Made by a program: the position numbers and the translations under genes. Shown in pieces: positions 32,405 to 40,059 of a stretch of 42,602 bases of DNA. The stretch's first letter is position 1. Every line of letters starts with the position of its first letter. This DNA is from a virus: the IMG/VR virus record IMGVR_UViG_3300036046_000013, positions 1-42,602 of that record. One strand, given 5' to 3'. The notes under the pieces were generated by a model. That model was not told the origin of the DNA. It saw nothing but the letters and a program-made list of their open reading frames with translations, and did not search any database.

Positions 32405-33538
32405 TTAAAACGGTATGTCGTCGTTTTGGTCGTCTTCGGCATTATACGCTGTTTCGCTTCGTCTGTCAATTCCCATTAAAACGCCGCGCAGGTTTTCACC
32501 GAAGAAATAAGCTTTGTTCTTTTCGGCGTCAAAATGAACGTTTTTAAATCCATGTTCGACGGCAAGAAGAAGCTTTGCGTTAAAGCCCATGCCTTCGGGC
32601 AAGCCTTCAATTTTGTAAGTCGAAGCTTCGGTTTCGCGTTCGTTGGAAGACAAGAAACCATTTTCGAAGAAAACAATTCCGTTTCGGCTAAAGCTTTCGA
32701 TTGCGCGAACTGCCTTGTAAAATTCATCGGGCAAAGGCCAAGGATTCACGCTTTCGCAGTCGAAAACCGTTTGATAATTCGGGTAACGTTCGGCGAAAAG
32801 TTGCGTCTTTATAAACGAACCATCTTCGAACCAAAACGTCGCAGACGATGACGAAAAGCCGAAGCCGGTAAGCGTCTTGTCTGCCTTGGCAATGGCGACC
32901 GCCGACGCCTTGGGAATCAATAGGCCGGGCGGAAGGTCTATGCCGTGCCAGTATTCCAGCAACGCGGCCCCGTTGGTCGCTACGGCGCTTCCGGCTTGCA
33001 GTAAGACCCCGGCAAGGTGCGCATGTTGCGCCCCGTCAGTCGCCAGCCCCATAACCGCTTCGAAGGCCGTTTTAATTCGGTCGTCGATTACTGCTATGTT
33101 TTCATCCGGGCCGGTAATCGAAAGCTCGTTGAAGTCTGCGCAAGGAATAAGCGCCTTGAATGCGCCAGAAACAACGGTAAGCGCATTCGGCGAAAGTTGC
33201 GTAATTGACAGTTCTTCGCCGACTTTCGAAAGCGCGTCGATAAGCTGCAACGTATGCGGGCAAGCGTTCAAGTCTTCTTCGACTTTTGTTGCAACGGTAA
33301 GAATTCCGTTCGACGCTGCCGCCCAATTGCCGGAAATGATGCCGAATTGTTGGTTCGGCGCGCCCGCCTTCTTTTGTGCAACGGCAATAAACTTCAAAGC
33401 TACAAGCAAAGACGCCGCAGGGTTCGGGGCTGCGGTCTTCTTGGCACTTTGACGCCGGGCGCGATGCTTCTTCGCTGGCGCTGGCGCGGCGGCTTCTTCG
33501 GGAATTGGAACGTTATTTTCAATTTGCGTTGTTGTCAT
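32405..33538 (-). CDS. Beta-clamp-like DNA polymerase processivity factor with SSB-type C-terminal tip, 377 aa
   Basis: After a Pro/Ala/Lys-rich N-terminal tail (about 1-45), the body has the rhythm of DnaN-type sliding clamps. The most specific part is FEDGSFIKTQLFAERYPNYQTVF (about 250-272), where DnaN has the R..G.FPDY..V segment. The FFEN/YFFGENLRGVLMGID end corresponds to the last strands. After this comes YNAEDDQNDDIPF, an acidic tail ending exactly like bacterial SSB (DDIPF). I chose the ATG at 33538, with AAGGGGCG ahead, over one seven codons earlier. It overlaps the small MazG-like gene by 20 bases. Confidence 0.78.
   Translation of the reverse strand: MTTTQIENNVPIPEEAAAPAPAKKHRARRQSAKKTAAPNPAASLLVALKFIAVAQKKAGAPNQQFGIISGNWAAASNGILTVATKVEEDLNACPHTLQLIDALSKVGEELSITQLSPNALTVVSGAFKALIPCADFNELSITGPDENIAVIDDRIKTAFEAVMGLATDGAQHAHLAGVLLQAGSAVATNGAALLEYWHGIDLPPGLLIPKASAVAIAKADKTLTGFGFSSSSATFWFEDGSFIKTQLFAERYPNYQTVFDCESVNPWPLPDEFYKAVRAIESFSRNGIVFFENGFLSSNERETEASTYKIEGLPEGMGFNAKLLLAVEHGFKNVHFDAEKNKAYFFGENLRGVLMGIDRRSETAYNAEDDQNDDIPF
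32441..32469 (-). promoter_or_regulatory. Perfect consensus promoter inside the clamp gene
   Basis: Read on the minus strand, TTGACA (32464-32469) and TATAAT (32441-32446) are separated by exactly 17 bases. It lies within the last 25 codons of the clamp-like gene, and the TAT AAT codons are part of its acidic tail. It would give the polymerase gene its own strong transcript. Confidence 0.8.
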
Positions 33539-33758
33539 GTTTCGCCCCTTCTTGGTCAAGTTTGGAAATCGCCGCTTGAAGATAGTTCGCCATATCCAAG
33601 GCTTCTTCTAGCGCATGTTGCAGCCATTCGCGCAACGAAAGCGGGTTATTGTCGGTCGTTACGCCGTATTTTGCAAGCCCGACGATTGAACGTTGCAATA
33701 ACATTTCGCGGTTCTTTTCTACGTTCGAATCGGGCGATTTGGTAATTTCGTTTGTCAT
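33519..33758 (-). CDS. Small MazG-like all-alpha protein, 79 aa
   Basis: Helical protein with KYGVTTD...PLSLREWLQHALEEALDMANYLQAAI. The EExxD...Y motif (about 50-58) resembles the metal-binding helix of all-alpha NTP pyrophosphohydrolases, and 'W..H..EE..D...YL' proteins of this size are frequent in phages. It could clean up or balance nucleotides, but the single short motif makes a non-enzymatic role possible. It starts three bases after the helicase stop and overlaps the clamp gene. Confidence 0.6.
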   Translation of the reverse strand: MTNEITKSPDSNVEKNREMLLQRSIVGLAKYGVTTDNNPLSLREWLQHALEEALDMANYLQAAISKLDQEGAKHDNNAN

Positions 33759-33761
33759 GTT

Positions 33762-35420
33762 TCACCATTCAGCGGAAAGAATTTCAGGATACTTCTTATT
33801 TGTATGAACGCGAATTCGATTCGGAACCCGCAATTCTGATACACGGCGCAAAGCTTCGTAAGTCGTCGGCGGCGGTTCTTCGGCGTGCCGTTGCCGCCAC
33901 CAATCGCGGGCGCGCTTGCCGACTAGGCCGGGATGTTCAAGACAAACCCATTCGTTGAACATTTGAAAGCCGCAGAAATACGAAACTTTCATCGAAGGCG
34001 GCGAAGCTAAAACGCCTTGTTCGTTCCGTTTTTCGTGCAAGTTGTAAATTACTTTTTGAACGTTGAAGTATTCAATAACCGGCGCGTCGGAACGGATAAC
34101 TTCGCCTTGAAACGAACTTGCAAAGATTTTGGTTTCGAACGTGAATTCGGTTCCGCAGTTGCAACAAAAGCGCGCCGAAGCATGATTATAGACGCCGCAG
34201 TTTTCGCAAATACGAACCGGCGCGTCGCCGGGCGTGCCTTTACCGGGCTTGCGCGGTTTAACCGGGTCGTTGATAGGCCCAAGGCGTCGAACGTTTCCGG
34301 CGAAGTCAAGGAACAAGCAATTTTCCTTGCCGGTTTCGGGGCTTGGTCGCGTACCGCGCCCGCCCTTTTGAACGTGTTTGCCGGGGCTTGTTGTGGGCTG
34401 AAAGTCGGCGATAAGGTCGATTGCCGGGAAGTCGTAACCCGTCGTATATTTGTTCATGCCCACAAGGGCGCGATATTCGCCAGCTTCGAACGCCGCCATT
34501 CGCTTATCGTTTTCGTCGTCTTTAATCTTCGAATGGCTGGCAATGGCCGGAATGCCGAACGAATTTAAAATGGCGGCGATATGTTCGCAGTTCTTAACGC
34601 CAGCGGCGAAGATAAGCCAATGTCGCCGGTCGTAACCAAGTTCGCAAGTTTCGCGCAAACCTTTGTAAATAACTTTTTCGGCTTCTTCTTCGGCTTGTTT
34701 GCTGTTGAAATCGCCGCTTGAAATTCCAAGGTTTGACGTATCGACTTTCGTTGTTGTTGGGCGCGAAATCAGCGGCGACAAATAGCCTTCGGCAATAAGA
34801 CGGTTAAAAGCTTCGATGCCGGTTATATCGTAACAAACATCGGTAAAAATCCCGCCTTCGTCGGTAATCATGCCTTGTTTAAGCCGATACGGCGTCGCAG
34901 TAAATCCGATTACTTTAAGATACGGATTTATTTTCTTCAATTCTGCGATAACGTATTGGTATTGCGTATCTTCGTCGGGGCTTAACAAATGGGCTTCGTC
35001 GATAATCAGCAAGTCGCGCCATCCAAAATGGCGCAAATGCGGCGGCGTGTTATCCGTTTGTTTCAACGCGCGTTCAATTGCCTTTGCGACGGATTGAACG
35101 CCGCCAAATACGATAGGCATAATCATATCGCGCGAATTTAAACCCGCTGAATAGATGCCCATTGGCGCAACCGGCCAAACCGACAAAAGCTTTTCGGCAT
35201 TCTGCGAAATCAGCTTCTTAACGTGCGTAAGCATCATTACACGTTGATTCGGCCAATATCCGAAAATCTTTTTAATAAAGTTCGCGATTACAACCGACTT
35301 TCCGGTTCCGGTCGGCATGGCGACGACGGGGTTTCCCGCCCCGCCCCGCTGGAAGTAATCGAAGATTGCGAATTCGGCTTCGTCTTGATACCAACGATTC
35401 GCATAAACTACGTTAGACAT
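33762..35420 (-). CDS. Superfamily 2 DNA/RNA helicase (DEAH type), 552 aa
   Basis: Walker A is MPTGTGKS (35-42), motif II is DEAH (141-144), motif III is GFTATPYR (about 174-181), and motif VI is QKGGRGTR (about 360-367, Q..GR..R). C-terminal to the helicase core lies a Cys4 ribbon, CENCG...CCNCG (about 410-428). It resembles RadD/YejH-like enzymes. Likely roles are fork remodelling or recombination with the neighbouring Cas4-like nuclease, whose gene overlaps its start by eight bases. Confidence 0.87.
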   Translation of the reverse strand: MSNVVYANRWYQDEAEFAIFDYFQRGGAGNPVVAMPTGTGKSVVIANFIKKIFGYWPNQRVMMLTHVKKLISQNAEKLLSVWPVAPMGIYSAGLNSRDMIMPIVFGGVQSVAKAIERALKQTDNTPPHLRHFGWRDLLIIDEAHLLSPDEDTQYQYVIAELKKINPYLKVIGFTATPYRLKQGMITDEGGIFTDVCYDITGIEAFNRLIAEGYLSPLISRPTTTKVDTSNLGISSGDFNSKQAEEEAEKVIYKGLRETCELGYDRRHWLIFAAGVKNCEHIAAILNSFGIPAIASHSKIKDDENDKRMAAFEAGEYRALVGMNKYTTGYDFPAIDLIADFQPTTSPGKHVQKGGRGTRPSPETGKENCLFLDFAGNVRRLGPINDPVKPRKPGKGTPGDAPVRICENCGVYNHASARFCCNCGTEFTFETKIFASSFQGEVIRSDAPVIEYFNVQKVIYNLHEKRNEQGVLASPPSMKVSYFCGFQMFNEWVCLEHPGLVGKRARDWWRQRHAEEPPPTTYEALRRVSELRVPNRIRVHTNKKYPEILSAEW

Positions 35421-36504
35421 TCTGCGTTATCGCCTTATAGTTTCCGCAAGCTTGCGGGATATATTCTTTCGGAATAATCGCGTTATGCGTTTCGCAAAAC
35501 CAATTCGCGTTTTCGACTGGCCGGGCAAATGCGCAGCTTCGGCAATTCTTTTCGGGAATCGCGCCTTTGTGGCAAATATCTTTCATTGCACAATAGCCGC
35601 ATTTATGAAACGTCGGATTATCCGACAAGCGCGCGGGCGGCGTCTGCGACGTAATGATTTGTTCGGCCTTGATAATCATTTGTTTGCCAAGTTGATGATT
35701 CAGCTTGACGACTTCAACATGCAATGAATCGTCGTTCTTGTTGATGTTCAAATAAACGCAATAACGAAAATTGTATTTCTTGCCATACGTCGAAGTTTGC
35801 GCGAAATGTTCGGGCTTTGCGATTGGCATTCCGTCGTCTGCCAGTTTGTTAAAACCCGCGCCGGTTCCGTTCGTCTTGAATTCCAACAAAACGGGTTCTT
35901 CGATACCGTAGCGTTCGGGCAAAATTGCGATGCCGTCAAGCGACCCGCCGAAATGACCCATAACGTCGGAAATGCGATATTGCGGGAATTCCAGCCCGTC
36001 AGCTTTGGCGCGGGCAATGTGGGCACGAAACGCCGGGTTTTCCGGCAAAATGCGTTCGGCCAGCCCGTCGCCTTCTTCGTTTGGGCCTAGAATGCAATAC
36101 GAATCGCTTTCGGCATGATACGCGAAGCCTTCGTAGTTTTCGAACCAAATTTTAAAGCCGATGCCTTCCAGCCATTCAACGAACCGGGCTTCTTCGCGAT
36201 GCCCACGATTGAACAAGCGTTGTTGCCGCCCGGTTGTCTTTTCGTGAAGACACCAGCGAAAGATATACCAAAGATAACGCTTGCATTCGCGACCGATAAG
36301 GCTTGCGCCAAGGTGCGAACGGTGCCCGCCGTCGTAAGTGCGAACGCAATATTCGTCAATGTCTTCAAGAATGCGTTTTGCAAGTGCCTTTGCAACGCCC
36401 GGCGCGTCAAGGCTAACGGCTTGCTTTCCGGCGTCGGATACCTTCGGCGGTTCTTCGTTGTTCTTCGCGCTGTTCGCGTTCAAATTGCTTTCTTGATTTT
36501 TCAT
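35413..36504 (-). CDS. PD-(D/E)xK exonuclease, Cas4/RecB-like, 363 aa
   Basis: Active-site features are RSHLGASLIGRECKRYLWY (about 60-78), an Asp in GGSLDGIA (about 189-196), and the E-x-K motif LLEFKTNG (about 205-212). Cysteine motifs near the end (CGYC...C and CRSCAF, about 297-325) may hold an iron-sulfur cluster or zinc, as in Cas4. A second Cys pair follows. In phages such nucleases resect ends for single-strand annealing, which fits the Sak4-like ATPase nearby. The first 92 bases overlap the preceding gene in another frame. Confidence 0.82.
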   Translation of the reverse strand: MKNQESNLNANSAKNNEEPPKVSDAGKQAVSLDAPGVAKALAKRILEDIDEYCVRTYDGGHRSHLGASLIGRECKRYLWYIFRWCLHEKTTGRQQRLFNRGHREEARFVEWLEGIGFKIWFENYEGFAYHAESDSYCILGPNEEGDGLAERILPENPAFRAHIARAKADGLEFPQYRISDVMGHFGGSLDGIAILPERYGIEEPVLLEFKTNGTGAGFNKLADDGMPIAKPEHFAQTSTYGKKYNFRYCVYLNINKNDDSLHVEVVKLNHQLGKQMIIKAEQIITSQTPPARLSDNPTFHKCGYCAMKDICHKGAIPEKNCRSCAFARPVENANWFCETHNAIIPKEYIPQACGNYKAITQNV

Positions 36505-36937
36505 CTTTCTTCGCCTTGCGCCGAACTAATGCGGCATAGTTGTTTGAAAAGTAATCCGCCGAAAGCGTCGCAACGTCTTTCAATTGGTCTTTACTTAGCC
36601 ATGAAATATGGCATTGCGACGGGTCGATTCCCAAGGTTAGCGCAAGCCAGTTGTAAGCCTTGGAACGCGGCATTAAACCGCTTTGCCAAAGCTTATCGAA
36701 TTCTTCATGCGCCTTCGTTCTAAGCTGCCGCGTTGCGCGGTCGGCCATTCGCCCTAACGGAATTACGGTGCCCGGATGACAACCGACCGCCGCGCGGCAA
36801 TCGTTGCAATAATAGATTTTCGGCCATTCGCCGTAAATCCTGCCGTAAATTCTATCGTTCGTCGTTAATTCGATATTCAACGAACAACAGTTATCGCAAT
36901 GCGTCGGCGTTGGCAATGCGTCTTTAATTCGGTTCAT
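36413..36937 (-). CDS. Zinc-finger protein, DUF3268 family, 174 aa
   Basis: CDNC (about 18-21) and CNDC (about 48-51) form a zinc ribbon, followed by RAAVGCHPGTVIPLGRMADRATRQLRTKAH. The W-x-S-G-x-M-P-R-S-x-A-Y-x-W-L-A motif (about 89-104) is typical of DUF3268. The C-terminal 35 residues are almost all charged (Arg/Glu/Lys) and overlap the nuclease gene. Function is unknown. Its place in recombination operons suggests DNA binding. Confidence 0.78.
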   Translation of the reverse strand: MNRIKDALPTPTHCDNCCSLNIELTTNDRIYGRIYGEWPKIYYCNDCRAAVGCHPGTVIPLGRMADRATRQLRTKAHEEFDKLWQSGLMPRSKAYNWLALTLGIDPSQCHISWLSKDQLKDVATLSADYFSNNYAALVRRKAKKDEKSRKQFEREQREEQRRTAEGIRRRKASR

Positions 36938-36970
36938 TCTATAAATTCTTCTTCCTTATGTTTCAGAAAC

Positions 36971-36990
36971 AACGGGGCCGAAGCCCCGTT
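36971..36990 (-). terminator. Hairpin after the DUF669 gene
   Basis: On the minus strand AACGGGGC and GCCCCGTT pair around TTCG, followed by GTTTCTG. The T-run is short, so termination may be partial and allow read-through to the DUF3268-nuclease-helicase-clamp genes. Confidence 0.6.
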
Positions 36991-37002
36991 GCACGCTACG
37001 AA

Positions 37003-37731
37003 TTAACGTTGGCCCCAAGGTGCGCCGCCTGCCGGGGCTGCGCCGCCTTGTTGCTGACCCCATGCCGGGGCATTGCCTGCCGGTTGCTGCGGCTGTTGGG
37101 GCTGCTGCGGCTGGCCCCAAGCGGGCGCACCGTTGCCAGCCGGGGCGGCGGGCTGTTGCGGTTGCTGCGCAGGCTGACCGCCCCAAGCCGGGCCGTTGCC
37201 GGGCTGCTGCGTCTGCGCTGCGGGCTGTTGGGGCTGCTGCGGCTGGCCCCAAGCGGGCTGCTGCGGCTGGCCGAAGCCTTGCGGTTGGGCTTGCTGCTGG
37301 CCTTGGCCCGCCTTGCCGGGTTCGTTGCCGTTAATGTCGAAAACGCGCTTAACTTCGGTATAACCCTTTTGCCGCGCTTCGTCGCCCTTTTGGAAATCGA
37401 CTTCGACGATAAACGGGATATTGTGCAATTGCTGCGTATCTTGCACATTGAAGACGCCGACAACGTGGCAGACGGCGGAAAGCTGACGGTGCGCAATTTC
37501 GACCGTCTGTTGGTTTTGATGGTACAGGTTCAGACGGTAAGCGCCGACGCTGCCAGCGGAAGGGCCGTCAATAATCTTCAAGTTCAGTTGAAGATAACCG
37601 CCGTCGTTCTTCGAATTCGCCTTGACTTCCGACGATTCGATAATAACGGGATGCTTGCCGACCGGAAGACCGCCAACGCCTTGGGTCGGGTCGTATTGTT
37701 GCGCGTTGAACGCTTGCAGAAGTTGTGCCAT
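37003..37731 (-). CDS. DUF669-family recombination-associated protein (SSB-like), 242 aa
   Basis: Residues 1-135 have the DUF669 pattern: PVGKHPVIIESSEVKANSKNDGGYLQLNLKIIDG at about 24-57, then strands to about 125. DUF669 proteins are found beside phage recombinases and may bind single-stranded DNA. The C-terminal 100 residues are a Gln/Pro/Gly/Ala repeat with recurring PAWGQPQQP and APAWGQ units, ending GGAPWGQR. This copies the disordered linker of SSB but lacks the acidic DDIPF tip. AAAGGTG precedes the ATG. Confidence 0.75.
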   Translation of the reverse strand: MAQLLQAFNAQQYDPTQGVGGLPVGKHPVIIESSEVKANSKNDGGYLQLNLKIIDGPSAGSVGAYRLNLYHQNQQTVEIAHRQLSAVCHVVGVFNVQDTQQLHNIPFIVEVDFQKGDEARQKGYTEVKRVFDINGNEPGKAGQGQQQAQPQGFGQPQQPAWGQPQQPQQPAAQTQQPGNGPAWGGQPAQQPQQPAAPAGNGAPAWGQPQQPQQPQQPAGNAPAWGQQQGGAAPAGGAPWGQR

Positions 37732-37792
37732 TGTGTTTCACCTTTTCGAAAAGATTTCAACCGTTAAAGGCCGTTGATTTCGCCTATACAGA

Positions 37793-37803
37793 ATCATAAC
37801 ACG
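37793..37803 (-). promoter_or_regulatory. Candidate extended -10 promoter of the DUF669 gene
   Basis: On the minus strand TGT TATGAT (extended -10, box at 37793-37798) lies between the ATPase stop and the DUF669 gene. No good -35 box is seen. Confidence 0.35.
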
Positions 37804-37811
37804 TTTTCGCG

Positions 37812-38492
37812 TTACGACATGCATTTTTTGAAAACTTCGCCAAGATTCGGCGGTTCAAGTTCAGCAAGACGCCCGGAACGGTCGCGCGCCATGATTCCAA
37901 ACGTCGGAAGCGCGCGAATTGCGACAACAGGTTTTGCCGTGCCGGGAATATTCGCTTCGGCAATGTGCAAAATTTCGTCGTAAAGGTGCGGAACCTTTAC
38001 GTTCAAATCTTGACCCGGAAAATACGGGCGTTTCATAGCTACGCCGTTTTCGTCAGCGGTAACTTGCTTCGCAATCAAATAGATATGCTTTTGCGGCAGG
38101 TAATAAAGTTTGTTGATAATATCCATTACCCGACGCGACATTTCGCCGTAAGCCTTGCGACCGTCTTTATTACGGTTAAGTTCTTGCGTCAAAATGATTT
38201 CGGCCAATTGCGAAACCGAATCAATGCCGACCGTATCGAAGTTCGCAGCTTCGCGCGATTCGAACAGCCATTTAAAGAATTCGTCGATACGTTCCGGCGT
38301 GTATGCGTCCCAAGCCGGAATATTCGTTGCGTCGCGCATTGACAACATGCCGGGTTCTACGACGCAAAGAACGGGCCGGGGCGCGGTCTTGATAAGCGGC
38401 GTCTTGCCGGTGCCGGGCGGGCCATAGGCCAGCGCCTTAACGCCGAAGCGTTGCGCCAGTTCCGAAGCTGGCTTTAAATTGGACATTTGCAT
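37812..38492 (-). CDS. AAA/RecA-like ATPase, Sak4-type single-strand annealing protein, 226 aa
   Basis: Walker A is GPPGTGKT (24-31). An acidic Walker B-like strand appears in FDTVGIDSVSQLAEIIL (about 94-110), and a YLIAKQVT strand follows at about 148-155. Size and pattern (APRPVLCVVEPGMLSM, NIPAWDAYTPERIDEFFKWL) match the phage AAA_24/Sak4 group, RecA-like core proteins that promote annealing with an SSB partner. The DUF669 protein is encoded next. Its start overlaps the winged-helix gene by 56 bases, with AGGAAG ahead. Confidence 0.82.
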   Translation of the reverse strand: MQMSNLKPASELAQRFGVKALAYGPPGTGKTPLIKTAPRPVLCVVEPGMLSMRDATNIPAWDAYTPERIDEFFKWLFESREAANFDTVGIDSVSQLAEIILTQELNRNKDGRKAYGEMSRRVMDIINKLYYLPQKHIYLIAKQVTADENGVAMKRPYFPGQDLNVKVPHLYDEILHIAEANIPGTAKPVVAIRALPTFGIMARDRSGRLAELEPPNLGEVFKKCMS

Positions 38493-38796
38493 TTCTTCGC
38501 TTCCTATAAATTCGCGCCCTTGCTTGTGGGCTTGTTGCCTTCGGATAAGGTTCGTCTTCGCCGTCGCCGTATTCGTTCAAGCGCCAAACCGGAACTTTCG
38601 GGCCGTGCCCAAGTTTGGGCGTCTTCCAATCTTCAACGAATACGGCTTTTCTTTCGTGAAGAATTTTCAAGTAAGGCCGAACGTTTCGAATATTGATGCC
38701 CAAAAGTTCGGCCAACTGATAGGAAGTTAGCCCGCCCTTATCTTTCAAGAATCGTTCGATAAGGGCTAAGGCCGATTGTTCTTCCCGTCGCCGCAT
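38437..38796 (-). CDS. Winged helix-turn-helix DNA-binding protein, 119 aa
   Basis: Residues about 8-60 form a clear winged helix: helix IERFLKDKG, turn, LTSYQLAELLGINIRNVRPYLKILHERKAV, then a strand pair VFVEDWKTP...VPVWRL. The C-terminal part is basic (RARIYRKRRNANV). It should bind DNA and may regulate the phage operons or act in replication. It starts at the TAATG overlap with the upstream gene. Confidence 0.78.
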   Translation of the reverse strand: MRRREEQSALALIERFLKDKGGLTSYQLAELLGINIRNVRPYLKILHERKAVFVEDWKTPKLGHGPKVPVWRLNEYGDGEDEPYPKATSPQARARIYRKRRNANVQFKASFGTGATLRR

Positions 38797-39236
38797 TACT
38801 TCGATTTCGGCGCGACCAGTTCAAGCGACGGCGCAGCTTCTTTCGAAGTAACAACTTCGTCAATCATCTTCTTGAACTTTTCGGGAAGCTTCTTGTATTC
38901 GGAAACGGAAAGTTCCGGCTTCCATTTAACCAGACGTTCGGCGATAAACTGGCCTTCAGCCCCGGCCTTTTCAATCTTCGACAAGACCTTATCAACGGCG
39001 TCGTTTTCGTTGTTCAGATTGCGCGAAATCTTGAAAACGGCTTTCAGCTTGTAGCCGTTGCCAAGTTCGAAGTTTTCGGTTCCTTCGCGCAGGGCTTCCG
39101 GGTCGAACTGGAAGGCTTCGGCCAAGACTTCGTGACGCAACGCGGCTTCGGCGTCTTTCGCAGCGGCAAGCGCCTTAACTGCGGCTTCCCAAGCCAGAAT
39201 CTTAGCGTCGCGATTTGCGGTTTCGTTGAATGACAT
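38796..39236 (-). CDS. Hypothetical replication-module protein, 146 aa
   Basis: The N-terminal half is helical (ILAWEAAVKALAAAKDAEAALRHEVLAEAF). The centre has strands (TENFELGNGYKLKAVFKISRNL) and the second half is again helical, Lys-rich (VKWKPELSVSEYKKLPEKFKKMI). Similar proteins occur next to phage recombination genes under DUF7173-like names; I am not certain of the family. The ATG at 39236 is chosen for AAGGAAC. It is the first gene of the operon behind the promoter at 39290. Confidence 0.65.
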   Translation of the reverse strand: MSFNETANRDAKILAWEAAVKALAAAKDAEAALRHEVLAEAFQFDPEALREGTENFELGNGYKLKAVFKISRNLNNENDAVDKVLSKIEKAGAEGQFIAERLVKWKPELSVSEYKKLPEKFKKMIDEVVTSKEAAPSLELVAPKSK

Positions 39237-39289
39237 AATTTCGGTTCCTTTTCGGTTAGGCCGCCGCACAATTGCGCCGGTATGGTTGA

Positions 39290-39318
39290 ACTATACGACG
39301 GCCCTTCGATGTTGTCAA
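39290..39318 (-). promoter_or_regulatory. Promoter of the replication/recombination operon
   Basis: On the minus strand TTGACA (39313-39318) and TATAGT (39290-39295) are 17 bases apart. The start region TCAACCATAC matches the early-promoter family seen on the other strand. It overlaps the 3' end of the MazG-like gene. Confidence 0.8.
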
Positions 39319-39911
39319 GCGGTTTCGGAAATTTTTTCGTTGCTGCCTTCTTCCAGAATACGACGTTCGCCGAAAAGGTCGCGATTGTTCGCGTCGTATT
39401 CGGTGAAACGTTCGGGGAAGCGATGACGAAGCTTCGCGATGTTGGTTCGCTGGATGCCGTCGAACGTCAGCCCACAAGCGCGGGCCAAAAGCGCATCGTA
39501 CCAAAAGCCGTCCCCGACTTCTTCGCCAGCGTTGGCAACGTCGAAGGGTTCGCCATGAACGGCGGTTTTGTGCAACAGTTCCAGAAGTTCGCCCGCTTCG
39601 GTCGCCTTGCCGATAATTGCATGAATGATATTGCGGGCCTTTTCGTCTTCTTCCGGCACGTCGGAAATCCAGTCGGGAAGCTTCGCGCAATTCTGCGAAA
39701 CGTCGCGAACGCCCAACGCCAGCGGGCCAAGGTCGCGACCGTAGAAAAGCGCCTTTTTAATACGGTCAAGCGCGGAAAGTGCGTCGATTGCGTCTTGAAG
39801 AACGGCGGCAAAGTGCGCCAGCGGTACGCGGTCGCCGTAGAAGTGCGGCGATGCGGTCAAATGCGCTTCGGCTACATAGTCGAAGGGTCGTTGTTCGTTC
39901 GGTTGGTTCAT
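39315..39911 (-). CDS. MazG-like nucleotide pyrophosphohydrolase, 198 aa
   Basis: The metal-binding helices of MazG-type enzymes are visible: KATEAGELLELL (about 102-113, EAxEL type) and NAGEEVGDGFWY (about 126-137, EExxD type). A RTNIAKLRHRFPERFTEYDA region at about 155-174 is typical of phage members. Such enzymes hydrolyse NTPs to NMP and pyrophosphate and may remove alarmones or odd nucleotides. It is the first leftward gene, with its own strong promoter and AGGGG ahead of the ATG. Confidence 0.82.
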   Translation of the reverse strand: MNQPNEQRPFDYVAEAHLTASPHFYGDRVPLAHFAAVLQDAIDALSALDRIKKALFYGRDLGPLALGVRDVSQNCAKLPDWISDVPEEDEKARNIIHAIIGKATEAGELLELLHKTAVHGEPFDVANAGEEVGDGFWYDALLARACGLTFDGIQRTNIAKLRHRFPERFTEYDANNRDLFGERRILEEGSNEKISETA

Positions 39912-39960
39912 GCGAAGCCCCTATGTTCGATGCCCCGGCCCCATGCCGTTGCTGTAGAGC

Positions 39961-39989
39961 ATCATAAGGGGAACTCGGTAGGTTGTCAA
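39961..39989 (-). promoter_or_regulatory. Divergent early promoter, leftward
   Basis: On the minus strand TTGACA (39984-39989) and TATGAT (39961-39966) are 17 bases apart. It drives the MazG-like gene. Its -35 box is the left arm of the inverted repeat at 39984-40001. Confidence 0.85.
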
Positions 39990-40001
39990 TAGGCATTGAC
40001 A
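39984..40001. promoter_or_regulatory. Inverted repeat / operator between divergent promoters
   Basis: TGTCAAT-AGGC-ATTGACA is a perfect inverted repeat with 7-base arms and a 4-base centre. Both arms contain the full -35 boxes of the two divergent promoters. One dimeric protein bound here would cover both -35 elements at once. Part of the symmetry follows from two consensus -35 boxes, but the extra T/A at the inner end of each arm does not. Confidence 0.6.
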
Positions 40002-40024
40002 GTAGGAAACACGGCGGGTATGAT
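39996..40024 (+). promoter_or_regulatory. Divergent early promoter, rightward
   Basis: TTGACA (39996-40001) and TATGAT (40019-40024), 17 bases apart. It drives the HTH gene and the primase gene, whose transcript ends at the terminator at 103-128 (42578-42602). Confidence 0.85.
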
Positions 40025-40059
40025 GCGGGCAATACATGAAACACGGTAGAAGGTGCGGA

